Part shown: positions 26,358-32,140 of the stretch, one piece after another
Layout of the letters: every line of letters begins with the position of its first letter
Position numbering within the stretch: position 1 is the first letter of the stretch
Source of the DNA: Planctomycetota bacterium
GTDB lineage: Bacteria > Planctomycetota > Planctomycetia > Gemmatales > Gemmataceae
Assembly: GCA_016195405.1 (NCBI GenBank)
Contig: JACPZP010000205.1
Location: 1-32,140, forward strand
Length of the DNA stretch: 32,140 bases
Direction: 5' to 3'
Position numbers and translations under genes: made by a program
The notes under the pieces: generated by a model
What the model was told of the DNA's origin: nothing
What the model saw: the letters and a program-made list of their open reading frames with translations, nothing else
Database searches by the model: none

Positions 26358-26959
26358 GAAGGGGTTGTATGGAAATGCACCCTCAGCTTCTGGATGGCCT
26401 TATATTTCTCGTCGCTGACGCGCTCCGCCCGCAAGCCCAGCTCCCCGGCCATGTCGGCGATGCCCCAACCATGGATGGTCAGTTGCAAAATGCGTTGTTG
26501 CCGCGGCGTCAGTAGCTCGCTGGCCGCTTGATTGACGGCGTCGCGCTCCTCTTGCAGATCGCGGTCGAACGAGTCGCGGCGGTCGGCAACCGGCTCGGAA
26601 AGGCAAACCGTCCTCTTGCGATCGCGCTGCGTCCGCTTCTTGACGGCATCGATGGCCCGAACGAGCTCGCGGCGTTCCTCGGTATCCGCCTGCAAGACTT
26701 GCGTCCAGTCGGCCGGTTCGAGCCGCTCGAGCAGCCTTCGAAACACCTCTTGCGTGCAGTCGTTCCAGCGATCAGCCGGCAAGCGGGCGTTGCGCCAGCA
26801 GGCGGTGCAGTAGCGGCTCACGTTGGTGACTGCGGCATCGGAGATCTCCGCCGCCTTCGCGCTTTCGGCGCCGCCGATGGTTGCCAAAGCGGTTCCAAGC
26901 ACCATCGCCGCCAGGTAATGTCGCCGCGAGCGCCGTTCGAGAGATTGCTTGCTTGTCAT
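26354..26959 (-). CDS. Sigma-70/ECF-like factor with hydrophobic N-terminal segment
   Basis: A 201-residue protein. After a basic start, residues about 15-36 (HYLAAMVLGTALATIGGAES) read as a membrane or signal-peptide-like helix. Then comes a region-2-like segment, YCTACWRNARLPADRWNDCT followed by QEVFRRLLERL (50-80), with the usual 'D..QEVF.RLL' pattern. Residues about 149-194 are a sigma region-4 helix-turn-helix: LTPRQQRILQLTIHGWGIAD, then MAGELGLRAERVSDEKYKA. A hydrophobic N-terminus is unusual for a sigma factor. A GTG at codon 47 (AAC-GTG-AGC) would remove it but lacks a ribosome binding site, while the ATG at 26959 has AGGG 5 bases upstream. Its stop overlaps the start of the squalene/phytoene synthase gene, so the two are one operon. 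Function as a sigma factor is inferred. Confidence 0.75.
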   Translation of the reverse strand: MTSKQSLERRSRRHYLAAMVLGTALATIGGAESAKAAEISDAAVTNVSRYCTACWRNARLPADRWNDCTQEVFRRLLERLEPADWTQVLQADTEERRELVRAIDAVKKRTQRDRKRTVCLSEPVADRRDSFDRDLQEERDAVNQAASELLTPRQQRILQLTIHGWGIADMAGELGLRAERVSDEKYKAIQKLRVHFHTTPS

Positions 26960-26976
26960 GTTCCCTGCCAGGTAGC

Positions 26977-27082
26977 TCCGGCGAGCCGAGCCGGACCTGA
27001 AGTCTGTTTAGCCAAGTCGGTCCGGCGAGCCGAGCCGGACCTGATGTCCCCGACGCCTGGGTGCCGCTCGGCTCGCGGCACC
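26977..27082. repeat. Composite palindromic repeat, upstream copy
   Basis: TCCGGCGAGCCGAGCCGGAC occurs at 26977-26996 and again at 27021-27040, 44 bp apart. Each is a hairpin (arms GTCCGGC-type, loop GAGCCGA). It is followed by a palindrome GGTGCCGC/GCGGCACC at 27060-27082. The second unit plus palindrome recurs after the TIM-barrel gene. Confidence 0.75.
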
Positions 27083-27202
27083 TACCGAGTATTATAAGAC
27101 TCCCGCTTAGCAACATCTCGCGTTTGGTAACAAAAAAAGTAACTGGTTGCAATTGGAGGATCGACAATTCAAAATGAGCGCGTTCAGCAAATGCGCTGCA
27201 GG

Positions 27203-27239
27203 ACGGGCTTCCGAGCCCGTTCGACGGCCTGGGAAGGCC
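27203..27239. repeat. ACGGGCT hairpin repeat before the TIM-barrel gene
   Basis: ACGGGCT-TCCG-AGCCCGT is a perfect 7-bp stem (27203-27220). A GGCC/GGCC mini-stem follows at 27226-27239. It ends about 30 bp before the start codon and looks like a REP-type element inside the leader. Confidence 0.6.
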
Positions 27240-27269
27240 CTCCCACATTCTTGCGGTGGAGATTTGTAC

Positions 27270-28154
27270 ATGGCCAAGATTACGCGCAGAGGGTTTGTGG
27301 CTGGCACGGCGTTGACGGCGGGAGCGGCGGCGCTCGCCAACGAATCAATCGCGCTGGCCGGGCAAAACCAACCGGCGCGCTTGCGCTATCGGCTCGGTAT
27401 CGTCACATACAACATCGCTGCCGCCTGGGATGTGCCGACGATCCTTCGCATTTGCCGGGCTGTCGGTTTGGCTGCCGTTGAATTGCGGACCACGCACAAG
27501 CACGGCGTCGAACCGAGCTTGGACGCCGCCGCCCGCAAGGAAGTCCGCCAGCGCTTCGCCGACGCGGGCGTGGAAATCTGGGGATGCGGCACCGTTTGCG
27601 AATTTCACGCCACCGATCAGGCTATCGTTCGTCGCAACATCGACACTTGCCGCGATTTCATCCGTCTCGTCGCGGACCTGGGCGGCAAGGGCGTCAAGGT
27701 TCGGCCCAACGATCTGCCCAAAGGAGTGGAAACGGCGCGCACGCTGGCGCAGATCGGCCAGTCCTTGGCGGCCTGCGGGAAGGCGGCTGCCGATGCGAAC
27801 GTCGAGATTTGGCTCGAAGTCCATGGCCGGGGCACCTCGCATCCGCCGCACATTCGCACCATCATGCAAGAGGCCAACCACCGCCACGTCGGCGTGACCT
27901 GGAACAGCAACCGAGAGGACGTAGTCGACGGTTCGGTATCCCAATACTTCAAGATGCTTCAGCCCTGGATCAAGTCGTGCCACATCAACGAGCTGCACTC
28001 CGGCTATCCCTACCGCGATTTGTTCCGTCTTCTGCGCGAAAATGGCTACGACCGCGTCACGCTCGCTGAAATTGCCGGCATGCCGGACGCTGCAAGCGGT
28101 GAACGGCTGATGCGTTATTACAAAATGCTGTGGACTGAACTGACCCGGCCTTGA
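27270..28154 (+). CDS. Tat-exported TIM-barrel sugar phosphate isomerase/epimerase-like protein
   Basis: A 294-residue protein. The N-terminus KITRRGFVAGTALTAGAAAL is a twin-arginine signal, so it should be folded in the cytoplasm and exported. The rest is an AP-endonuclease-2-type TIM barrel as in sugar phosphate isomerases and hydroxypyruvate isomerases. Likely metal-site strands are GLAAVELRTTHKHG, VEIWLEVHGRGTSH, WIKSCHINELHSG and RVTLAEIAGMPD. An exported version is usual in planctomycetes and probably acts on sugar derivatives in the periplasm; the substrate is unknown. The ATG at 27270 has GGTGGAG about 9 bases upstream. Composite palindromic repeats flank the gene on both sides. Confidence 0.85.
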   Translation: MAKITRRGFVAGTALTAGAAALANESIALAGQNQPARLRYRLGIVTYNIAAAWDVPTILRICRAVGLAAVELRTTHKHGVEPSLDAAARKEVRQRFADAGVEIWGCGTVCEFHATDQAIVRRNIDTCRDFIRLVADLGGKGVKVRPNDLPKGVETARTLAQIGQSLAACGKAAADANVEIWLEVHGRGTSHPPHIRTIMQEANHRHVGVTWNSNREDVVDGSVSQYFKMLQPWIKSCHINELHSGYPYRDLFRLLRENGYDRVTLAEIAGMPDAASGERLMRYYKMLWTELTRP

Positions 28155-28155
28155 G

Positions 28156-28217
28156 TCGGTCCGGCGAGCCGAGCCGGACCTGGAGCTTCCCACGCCAAGG
28201 TGCCGCTCGGCTCGCCG
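28156..28217. repeat. Composite palindromic repeat, downstream copy
   Basis: GTCGGTCCGGCGAGCC...GGACCTG (hairpin with perfect 8-bp arms at 28158-28165 and 28173-28180), then GGTGCCGCTCGGCTCGCC from 28199. It is the same order and orientation as at 27016-27076 on the other side of the TIM-barrel gene. The GGTGCCGC palindrome is broken in this copy. Confidence 0.7.
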
Positions 28218-28263
28218 TACTTACAACGTGTGAATCGTCTGGACGTGGAAAGCGTCTAAGATT

Positions 28264-28289
28264 CGGGCGCAAGGATTGCCCGCTTTTTT
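28264..28289 (+). terminator. Rho-independent terminator
   Basis: The stem CGGGC/GCCCG (28264-28268 / 28278-28282) has a 9-base loop and is followed by C and six T residues. It lies 110 bp after the TIM-barrel gene and before the marR gene. The stem is short but the T-run is good. Confidence 0.6.
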
Positions 28290-28317
28290 GTTCGTATATA
28301 GTTAGGACCCTAAGTAA

Positions 28318-28333
28318 ATGAGAACGCTCTCAT
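28318..28333. promoter_or_regulatory. Palindrome ATGAGA-N4-TCTCAT, candidate MarR operator
   Basis: A 16-bp inverted repeat with perfect 6-bp arms ends 11 bp before the marR start codon. Its position over the start region suits autorepression by the MarR protein, and the size suits a MarR dimer site. Confidence 0.5.
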
Positions 28334-28344
28334 AAAGTGCTCGA

Positions 28345-28848
28345 ATGAAACCGAAAACGCTTTCTTATAAATCGCTGGCGCCGGCCGACAATCCGCTGCG
28401 GGAATTGATCCGGGCGTTCGGCCTCTTGGAACGGATCATGCAGCCCTATTTCGCCCGCTTCGGCATCAGCGGCTCGCAGTGGGGAATCTTGCGAAATCTT
28501 CATCGCGCCGAGGAAGAGGGATTGCGCGGCCTTCGTTTGACCGAGTTGAGCCAGCGGTTGCTTATCCGTCCGCCCAGTGTCACCGGCCTTGTCGATCGCA
28601 TGGTGCGATCCGGCTTGGTCGCCCGAGACGGCTCGACGGCCGACCTGCGGGTTAAAGAGGTGCAGCTTACCCGCATGGGCCGTAAGCTTGTCGAGAGGAT
28701 CTTGGAAGGCCACCAAGACCAAGTGAATATTCTGCTTGCCGGCCTCGGCGATGACGACCAGAAAGACTTGATGCGTCTCTTGAGCAAATGGCGCGATCAT
28801 CTGGAAAACGTGTTGCAAGGCGAAACCACGCTTCGAAACATCATCTAA
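28345..28848 (+). CDS. MarR-family transcriptional regulator
   Basis: A 167-residue winged-helix regulator. The DNA-binding core is LTELSQRLLIRPPSVTGLVD followed by RMVRSGLVARDGSTADLRVKEVQLT, the MarR recognition helix and wing. Flanking helices (RELIRAFGLLERIMQPYFAR and the C-terminal end) form the dimer interface. It starts the operon of a MacA/MacB-type exporter, 47 bp before the adaptor gene, so it probably senses an exported compound and represses the operon. An upstream palindrome (28318-28333) may be its operator. The ribosome binding site before the ATG is weak. Confidence 0.92.
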   Translation: MKPKTLSYKSLAPADNPLRELIRAFGLLERIMQPYFARFGISGSQWGILRNLHRAEEEGLRGLRLTELSQRLLIRPPSVTGLVDRMVRSGLVARDGSTADLRVKEVQLTRMGRKLVERILEGHQDQVNILLAGLGDDDQKDLMRLLSKWRDHLENVLQGETTLRNII

Positions 28849-28895
28849 CCCCAACGGGAAAAACCCAAACGGGGATAGCCGAAACGGGATTTGTC

Positions 28896-30206
28896 ATGAA
28901 AAAACTCATCGTCCTACTGATCGTTGTCTTGTCCTTGGGGGGCGGGCTCGGCTTCTGGTATTTCAAAGCCAAGGCCGGTCCCGGCACGACCTTCCGCACT
29001 ACGGCAGTGACTTTGGGGACGCTGAAGGCCACCATCGGCGCCACCGGCACGATCGAGCCCGAAGAGGTGATCGACGTGGGCGCCCAGGTCGCGGGCCGCA
29101 TCGAAAACTTCGGCGACGATCCCAGCAATCCCGGCAAGACGGTAAACTACGGTTCCAAGGTGGAAGTCGGCACCATCTTGGCGCAGCTCGATCCATCCCT
29201 CTACCGGGCTCGACGCGACGCCGCCAAGGCCGACTTGGAAAAAGCCCGCGCCGACCTCCTGCAGCAAAAGGCCAAAGTGAACCAGACGCAGCGCGATTGG
29301 GAACGTGCCCAAGGCTTGATCCTGAGCAAGTCGATCGCCGCCGCCGAGTTTGACCTTGCCAAGTCGGCTTACGAAGTCGCCGTCGCCAACGTCGGCGTCA
29401 GCCAGGCGCAAATCTCCCAAGCCGAAGCCGCCTTGAAAGAGGCCGAAACCAACCTCGACTACACGACCATCCGTGCGCCCGTGAAAGGGACCATCATCGA
29501 CCGCCGCGTCAACGTCGGGCAGACGGTGGTGGCCAGCCTGCAAGCGCCGAGCTTATTCCTCCTGGCGAAGGACCTCCGCAAGCTGGAAATCTGGGCGAGC
29601 GTCAACGAAGCCGACATCGGCCAGATCAAAATTGGCCAACCGGTCACGTTCACGGTCGACGCCCTCCCCAGTCGAGTCTTCGAAGGAAAAGTGCTCCGCC
29701 AGGGCGAGTTCGCGGCACGGCTCAACGCCAGCATGACGCAGAACGTCGTCACCTACACCGTCGTCGTCAGCACCGAAAATCCCGACGGTATCTTGCTGCC
29801 TTATCTCACCGCCAACTTGCAATTCGAGGTGGCCGAAAAAACCGATGCCATTCTCGTTCCCAACGCGGCCCTGCGCTGGTTGCCGAAAGCCGACCAAATC
29901 GCGCCCGACGCCAAGGCGGCGTTCATGCGTGGTAAGAGGCAGAAAGACAGCAACGCCAACGTCAAAGAAAAGGGAAAAGCCGAGGAAAAAGGCGTCGGCG
30001 AGGCGGCCATGGTCTGGATCGTCGATGCCAACGGTTACGTCCGCCCGATCCGCATCCGCATCGGCTATAGCGACGGCGTCAACACCGAAGTCCTAAGCGG
30101 CGAGCTGCGCGAGGGCATGGAGGTCGTCACGGGCGAAGGGCGGTCGAACCAGCTTTCCGGCAACGCCAACCCCTTCGCCCCGCAAATGTTCGGCAAGAAG
30201 TCGTAG
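28896..30206 (+). CDS. MacA-like efflux periplasmic adaptor (membrane fusion protein)
   Basis: A 436-residue membrane fusion protein that links an inner-membrane ABC exporter to an outer-membrane channel. An uncleaved-looking membrane helix (about 4-23) is followed by a lipoyl half (GTIEPEEVIDVGAQVAGRIE), a long alpha-hairpin coiled coil (about 105-195, rich in Ala/Lys/Glu), the second lipoyl half (NLDYTTIRAPVKGTIIDRRV) and beta-barrel and proximal domains. A charged Lys/Glu-rich stretch near residues 340-370 (KDSNANVKEKGKAEEKGVGE) interrupts the last domain and looks lineage-specific. The ATG at 28896 is chosen because it begins the membrane helix; the frame opens at 28788 inside marR. ATPase and permease genes follow. 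Confidence 0.9.
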   Translation: MKKLIVLLIVVLSLGGGLGFWYFKAKAGPGTTFRTTAVTLGTLKATIGATGTIEPEEVIDVGAQVAGRIENFGDDPSNPGKTVNYGSKVEVGTILAQLDPSLYRARRDAAKADLEKARADLLQQKAKVNQTQRDWERAQGLILSKSIAAAEFDLAKSAYEVAVANVGVSQAQISQAEAALKEAETNLDYTTIRAPVKGTIIDRRVNVGQTVVASLQAPSLFLLAKDLRKLEIWASVNEADIGQIKIGQPVTFTVDALPSRVFEGKVLRQGEFAARLNASMTQNVVTYTVVVSTENPDGILLPYLTANLQFEVAEKTDAILVPNAALRWLPKADQIAPDAKAAFMRGKRQKDSNANVKEKGKAEEKGVGEAAMVWIVDANGYVRPIRIRIGYSDGVNTEVLSGELREGMEVVTGEGRSNQLSGNANPFAPQMFGKKS

Positions 30207-30214
30207 CGATTCTC

Positions 30215-30274
30215 GTAGGACGGATTTGCAATCCGTCCTTATCGGTGGAAGGACGGATTGCAAATCCGTCCTAC
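30215..30274. repeat. Palindromic repeat hairpin before the ABC ATPase gene
   Basis: Perfect 26-bp inverted arms (30215-30240 and 30249-30274) with an 8-base loop. Each arm contains ACGGATTTGCAATCCGT or its complement and is itself nearly palindromic. It ends 12 bp before the ATPase start and 2-3 bp before its ribosome binding site. It is the same family as 30975-31038. Confidence 0.85.
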
Positions 30275-30286
30275 GCGAGGAGAAAC

Positions 30287-31060
30287 ATGGAACTAATCGA
30301 ACTCAAAGACATCCGCAAGACGTATCACCTGGGCGAGATCGACGTGCCGGTTTTGAAAGGCATTTCGCTCAACATCGGCCGCGGCGAATTGGTCGCCCTC
30401 ATGGGCGTCTCCGGCTCCGGCAAGAGCACGCTCATGAATATCTTGGGCTGCCTCGATCGGCCCACCTCGGGACAATACTGGCTCGACTGCGAGGAAGTGA
30501 CCCGGCTTTCGCTCGAAGAGCGGGCCATGGTGCGCAATCGCAAGATCGGCTTTGTCTTTCAGAATTTCAATCTGCTGACGCGGACCAGCGCGCTGGAAAA
30601 CGTCACGATGCCGTTGTCTTACACCAACGTCCACCTCTCGGACCGTGAAGCCAACTCCCGGGCCGTCAAGCTGCTCGAGCGCGTCGGCCTGGGCGATCGG
30701 CTCGACCATCACCCCGGTCAACTCTCCGGCGGCCAGCAGCAGCGCGTCGCCATCGCCCGCGCCCTCATCAACAATCCTCCGCTCTTGTTCGCGGACGAGC
30801 CGACCGGCAACCTCGATTCGAAGACCAGCGACGAGATTCTGACGATGTTCCAGAAGCTCAACGCCGAAGAAGGGATCACCATCATCCTCGTTACTCATGA
30901 CAACGACGTGGCCGGTCACGCCAAGCGAATCATCCACATCAAGGACGGCATTATCGAAGATGGCGTGTTCTCCGACGTAGGACGGATTTGCAATCCGTCC
31001 AGCCCAGAAGATGGACGGATTCAAAATCCGTCCTACGTGAAATCCATGGTGACGCCATGA
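30287..31060 (+). CDS. MacB/LolD-type ABC transporter ATPase with repeat-encoded tail
   Basis: A 257-residue ATP-binding subunit. Walker A GVSGSGKST (40-48), Q-loop Gln92 in FQNFNLL, signature LSGGQ (146-150), Walker B LLFADE (166-171) and switch His204 in VTHD are all intact. It energises export through the permease encoded next and the MacA-like adaptor before it. The family usually ends near residue 228. Residues 230-251 (DVGRICNPSSPEDGRIQNPS and two more) are the translation of a palindromic repeat inserted in frame. The last residues KSMVTP follow, and the stop overlaps the permease ATG as ATGA, so coupling was kept. The start ATG at 30287 has GAGGAG 7 bases upstream; the longer frame from 30245 would translate another repeat copy. 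Confidence 0.93.
   Translation: MELIELKDIRKTYHLGEIDVPVLKGISLNIGRGELVALMGVSGSGKSTLMNILGCLDRPTSGQYWLDCEEVTRLSLEERAMVRNRKIGFVFQNFNLLTRTSALENVTMPLSYTNVHLSDREANSRAVKLLERVGLGDRLDHHPGQLSGGQQQRVAIARALINNPPLLFADEPTGNLDSKTSDEILTMFQKLNAEEGITIILVTHDNDVAGHAKRIIHIKDGIIEDGVFSDVGRICNPSSPEDGRIQNPSYVKSMVTP
30975..31038. repeat. Palindromic repeat inside the 3' end of the ABC ATPase gene
   Basis: Arms at 30975-31000 and 31013-31038 pair at 24 of 26 positions across a 12-base loop. It is the same element as at 30215-30274. It lies entirely within the coding frame and adds 22 residues without breaking the frame. Confidence 0.85.
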
Positions 31061-32140
31061 AGTTCTTAATTCGCACCTTCAAGATGGCCCTGCACGCCCT
31101 GCGCCGCAATGTATTACGCTCAGCGTTGACCACGCTCGGCATCGTCATCGGCGTGGCCGCCGTGATCGCGATGACTGAGATTGGCCAAGGCACCAACGCC
31201 GCCGTGCAGGCGACCATCGCCAGCATGGGGGCCAACAATCTCTTGATCCAGCCCGGCACGGCGTCGTCGGGCGGGGTCAGCTTCGGTTCGGGCAGCGTCA
31301 TCACGCTTACGCCGCAGGACGCCGAGGCCATTCGCAAGGAATGTCCCGCAGTGAGCGCCGTCGCCCCCATCGTGCGGGCACGTACCCAGGTGGTCTACGG
31401 CAACCGCAATTGGGTCCCGCTCTACATCTACGGCACCACGCCCGATTATCTCGACGTGCGCGAGTGGAACGACCTGGAGATGGGCGAGCCGTTCACCAAG
31501 CGCGACGTCGACAACGGCACCCGCGTTTGCATGTTGGGCCAAACGATCGTCAAGGAGCTTTTCGGCATCGAGAGTCCCATGGGCAAGGAAATCCGCGTGC
31601 AGAACGTGTCGTTCAAGGTGATCGGCGTCCTCAGCCTGCGTGGCGCCAACATGATGGGCCTCGACCAGGACGACATCCTCCTCGCGCCATGGACGACCAT
31701 CAAGTACCGCGTAAGCGGCGCCACCCTGGCCAACGTCAATCAGAGCGCCAATGCCGCCAACTCCACACAACAAGTCAATTCCCTAAGCCAAATCTATCCC
31801 GGCTCGCAGGCCGGCCTCTATCCGACGCCGTCCGCCACCCAGGCAGCCGACACGCCGCTGCCGGTGCGCTTCACCAACGTCGATCAGGTTTTGGTGCGGG
31901 CCGCCTCCACCGAAGACATTCGCCCGGCGATCCAGCAAGTGACGGCGCTGTTGCATGAACGCCATCACATCAAAGCCGGCCAACCCGACGACTTCAACAT
32001 CCGCGACATGACCGAAATGACCAAAGCGCTCGGTTCAACCTCCGAGACCATGACGCGCTCGCTTCTGTTCGTGGCGCTTATCTCGCTCATCGTCGGCGGC
32101 GTCGGCATCATGAACATCATGCTGGTCTCGGTCACCGAGC
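31057..32140 (+). CDS. MacB-like ABC transporter permease (partial, runs off the window)
   Basis: An FtsX/MacB-type permease, 361 residues visible, with the 3' end beyond the window. The N-terminus MKFLIRTFKMALHALRRNVL then RSALTTLGIVIGVAAVIAMT is the first membrane helix with the usual amphipathic lead-in. A large periplasmic core follows (MGANNLLIQPG, GNRNWVPLYIYGTTPDYLDV, SFKVIGVLSLRGANMMG). The second helix begins SLLFVALISLIVGGVGIMNI at the edge. The core contains an Asn/Gln/Ser-rich insert (NVNQSANAANSTQQVNSLSQ). The start overlaps the ATPase stop (ATGA). With the adaptor and ATPase it forms an export complex; no TolC-like gene is seen in the window. Confidence 0.92.
   Translation, partial: MKFLIRTFKMALHALRRNVLRSALTTLGIVIGVAAVIAMTEIGQGTNAAVQATIASMGANNLLIQPGTASSGGVSFGSGSVITLTPQDAEAIRKECPAVSAVAPIVRARTQVVYGNRNWVPLYIYGTTPDYLDVREWNDLEMGEPFTKRDVDNGTRVCMLGQTIVKELFGIESPMGKEIRVQNVSFKVIGVLSLRGANMMGLDQDDILLAPWTTIKYRVSGATLANVNQSANAANSTQQVNSLSQIYPGSQAGLYPTPSATQAADTPLPVRFTNVDQVLVRAASTEDIRPAIQQVTALLHERHHIKAGQPDDFNIRDMTEMTKALGSTSETMTRSLLFVALISLIVGGVGIMNIMLVSVTE

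Larger units (their letters stand above)
26960..27269. other. Divergent intergenic region filled with palindromic repeats
   Basis: This lies between the divergent sigma-like and TIM-barrel genes. It holds two copies of the TCCGGCGAGCC element, a GGTGCCGC palindrome and an ACGGGCT hairpin. The open frame running into the TIM-barrel gene from 27147 passes through the hairpin and is not used. Promoters must be here, but none is clear. Confidence 0.5.

Overview
The window looks like a chromosomal segment of a GC-rich planctomycete (phylum Planctomycetota). The evidence is a cytochrome-c/DUF1549/DUF1553 gene next to a DUF1501 gene, a secreted protein with the planctomycete-type N-terminal LExR signal, a sugar-phosphate-isomerase-like protein with a Tat signal, and many short palindromic intergenic repeats. 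Genes are loosely packed on both strands, with only a few compact operons. No rRNA, tRNA, CRISPR array or intact mobile element was seen.

Layout. 1-646: a decayed integron-integrase-like tyrosine recombinase (121-363) and otherwise empty sequence. 719-2827 (-): exported prolyl oligopeptidase whose reading frame is cut by a TGA four residues after the catalytic His; a twin palindrome sits just upstream of its start. 3199-5752 (-): an MBOAT O-acyltransferase and SGNH-like partner operon. 5893-6565 (+): a BrnT-like toxin (frameshifted) overlapping an XRE antitoxin. 6600-7889 (-): FabF-type ketoacyl-ACP synthase. 8345-10684 (+): exported HEAT-repeat/beta-propeller protein. 11007-15827 (-): DUF1501 and PSCyt1/DUF1549/DUF1553 pair. 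15828-16675: long repeat-rich spacer. 16676-17869 (+): Gfo/Idh/MocA oxidoreductase. 17930-18823 (-): ADP-ribosylglycohydrolase. 19013-20326 (+): xylose isomerase. 20334-21755 (-): a divergent Card1/DUF1887-like protein. 21958-23259 (+): exported PQQ-type propeller. 23306-23791 (+): DinB-fold protein. 23954-25282 (-): secreted RTX-calpain protease. 25497-26959 (-): sigma-70-like factor with a hydrophobic N-terminus, overlapping a squalene/phytoene synthase gene. 27270-28154 (+): Tat-exported TIM-barrel isomerase-like protein. 28345-32140 (+): MarR regulator and a MacA/MacB-type efflux operon that runs off the end.

The most unusual items are: the Card1-like protein with an apparently dead nuclease site, a proline-rich linker and an extra C-terminal domain; the calpain-RTX secreted protease; the sigma-like factor with a signal-peptide-like N-terminus coupled to an isoprenoid synthase gene; a palindromic intergenic repeat translated into the C-terminus of an ABC ATPase; and three genes that each carry a simple disabling lesion (TGA in the oligopeptidase, TGA plus deletion in the integrase remnant, a 1-nt frameshift in the toxin). 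I saw no multi-gene cluster that I can firmly call a new system; the Card1-like gene is the best single candidate for follow-up.
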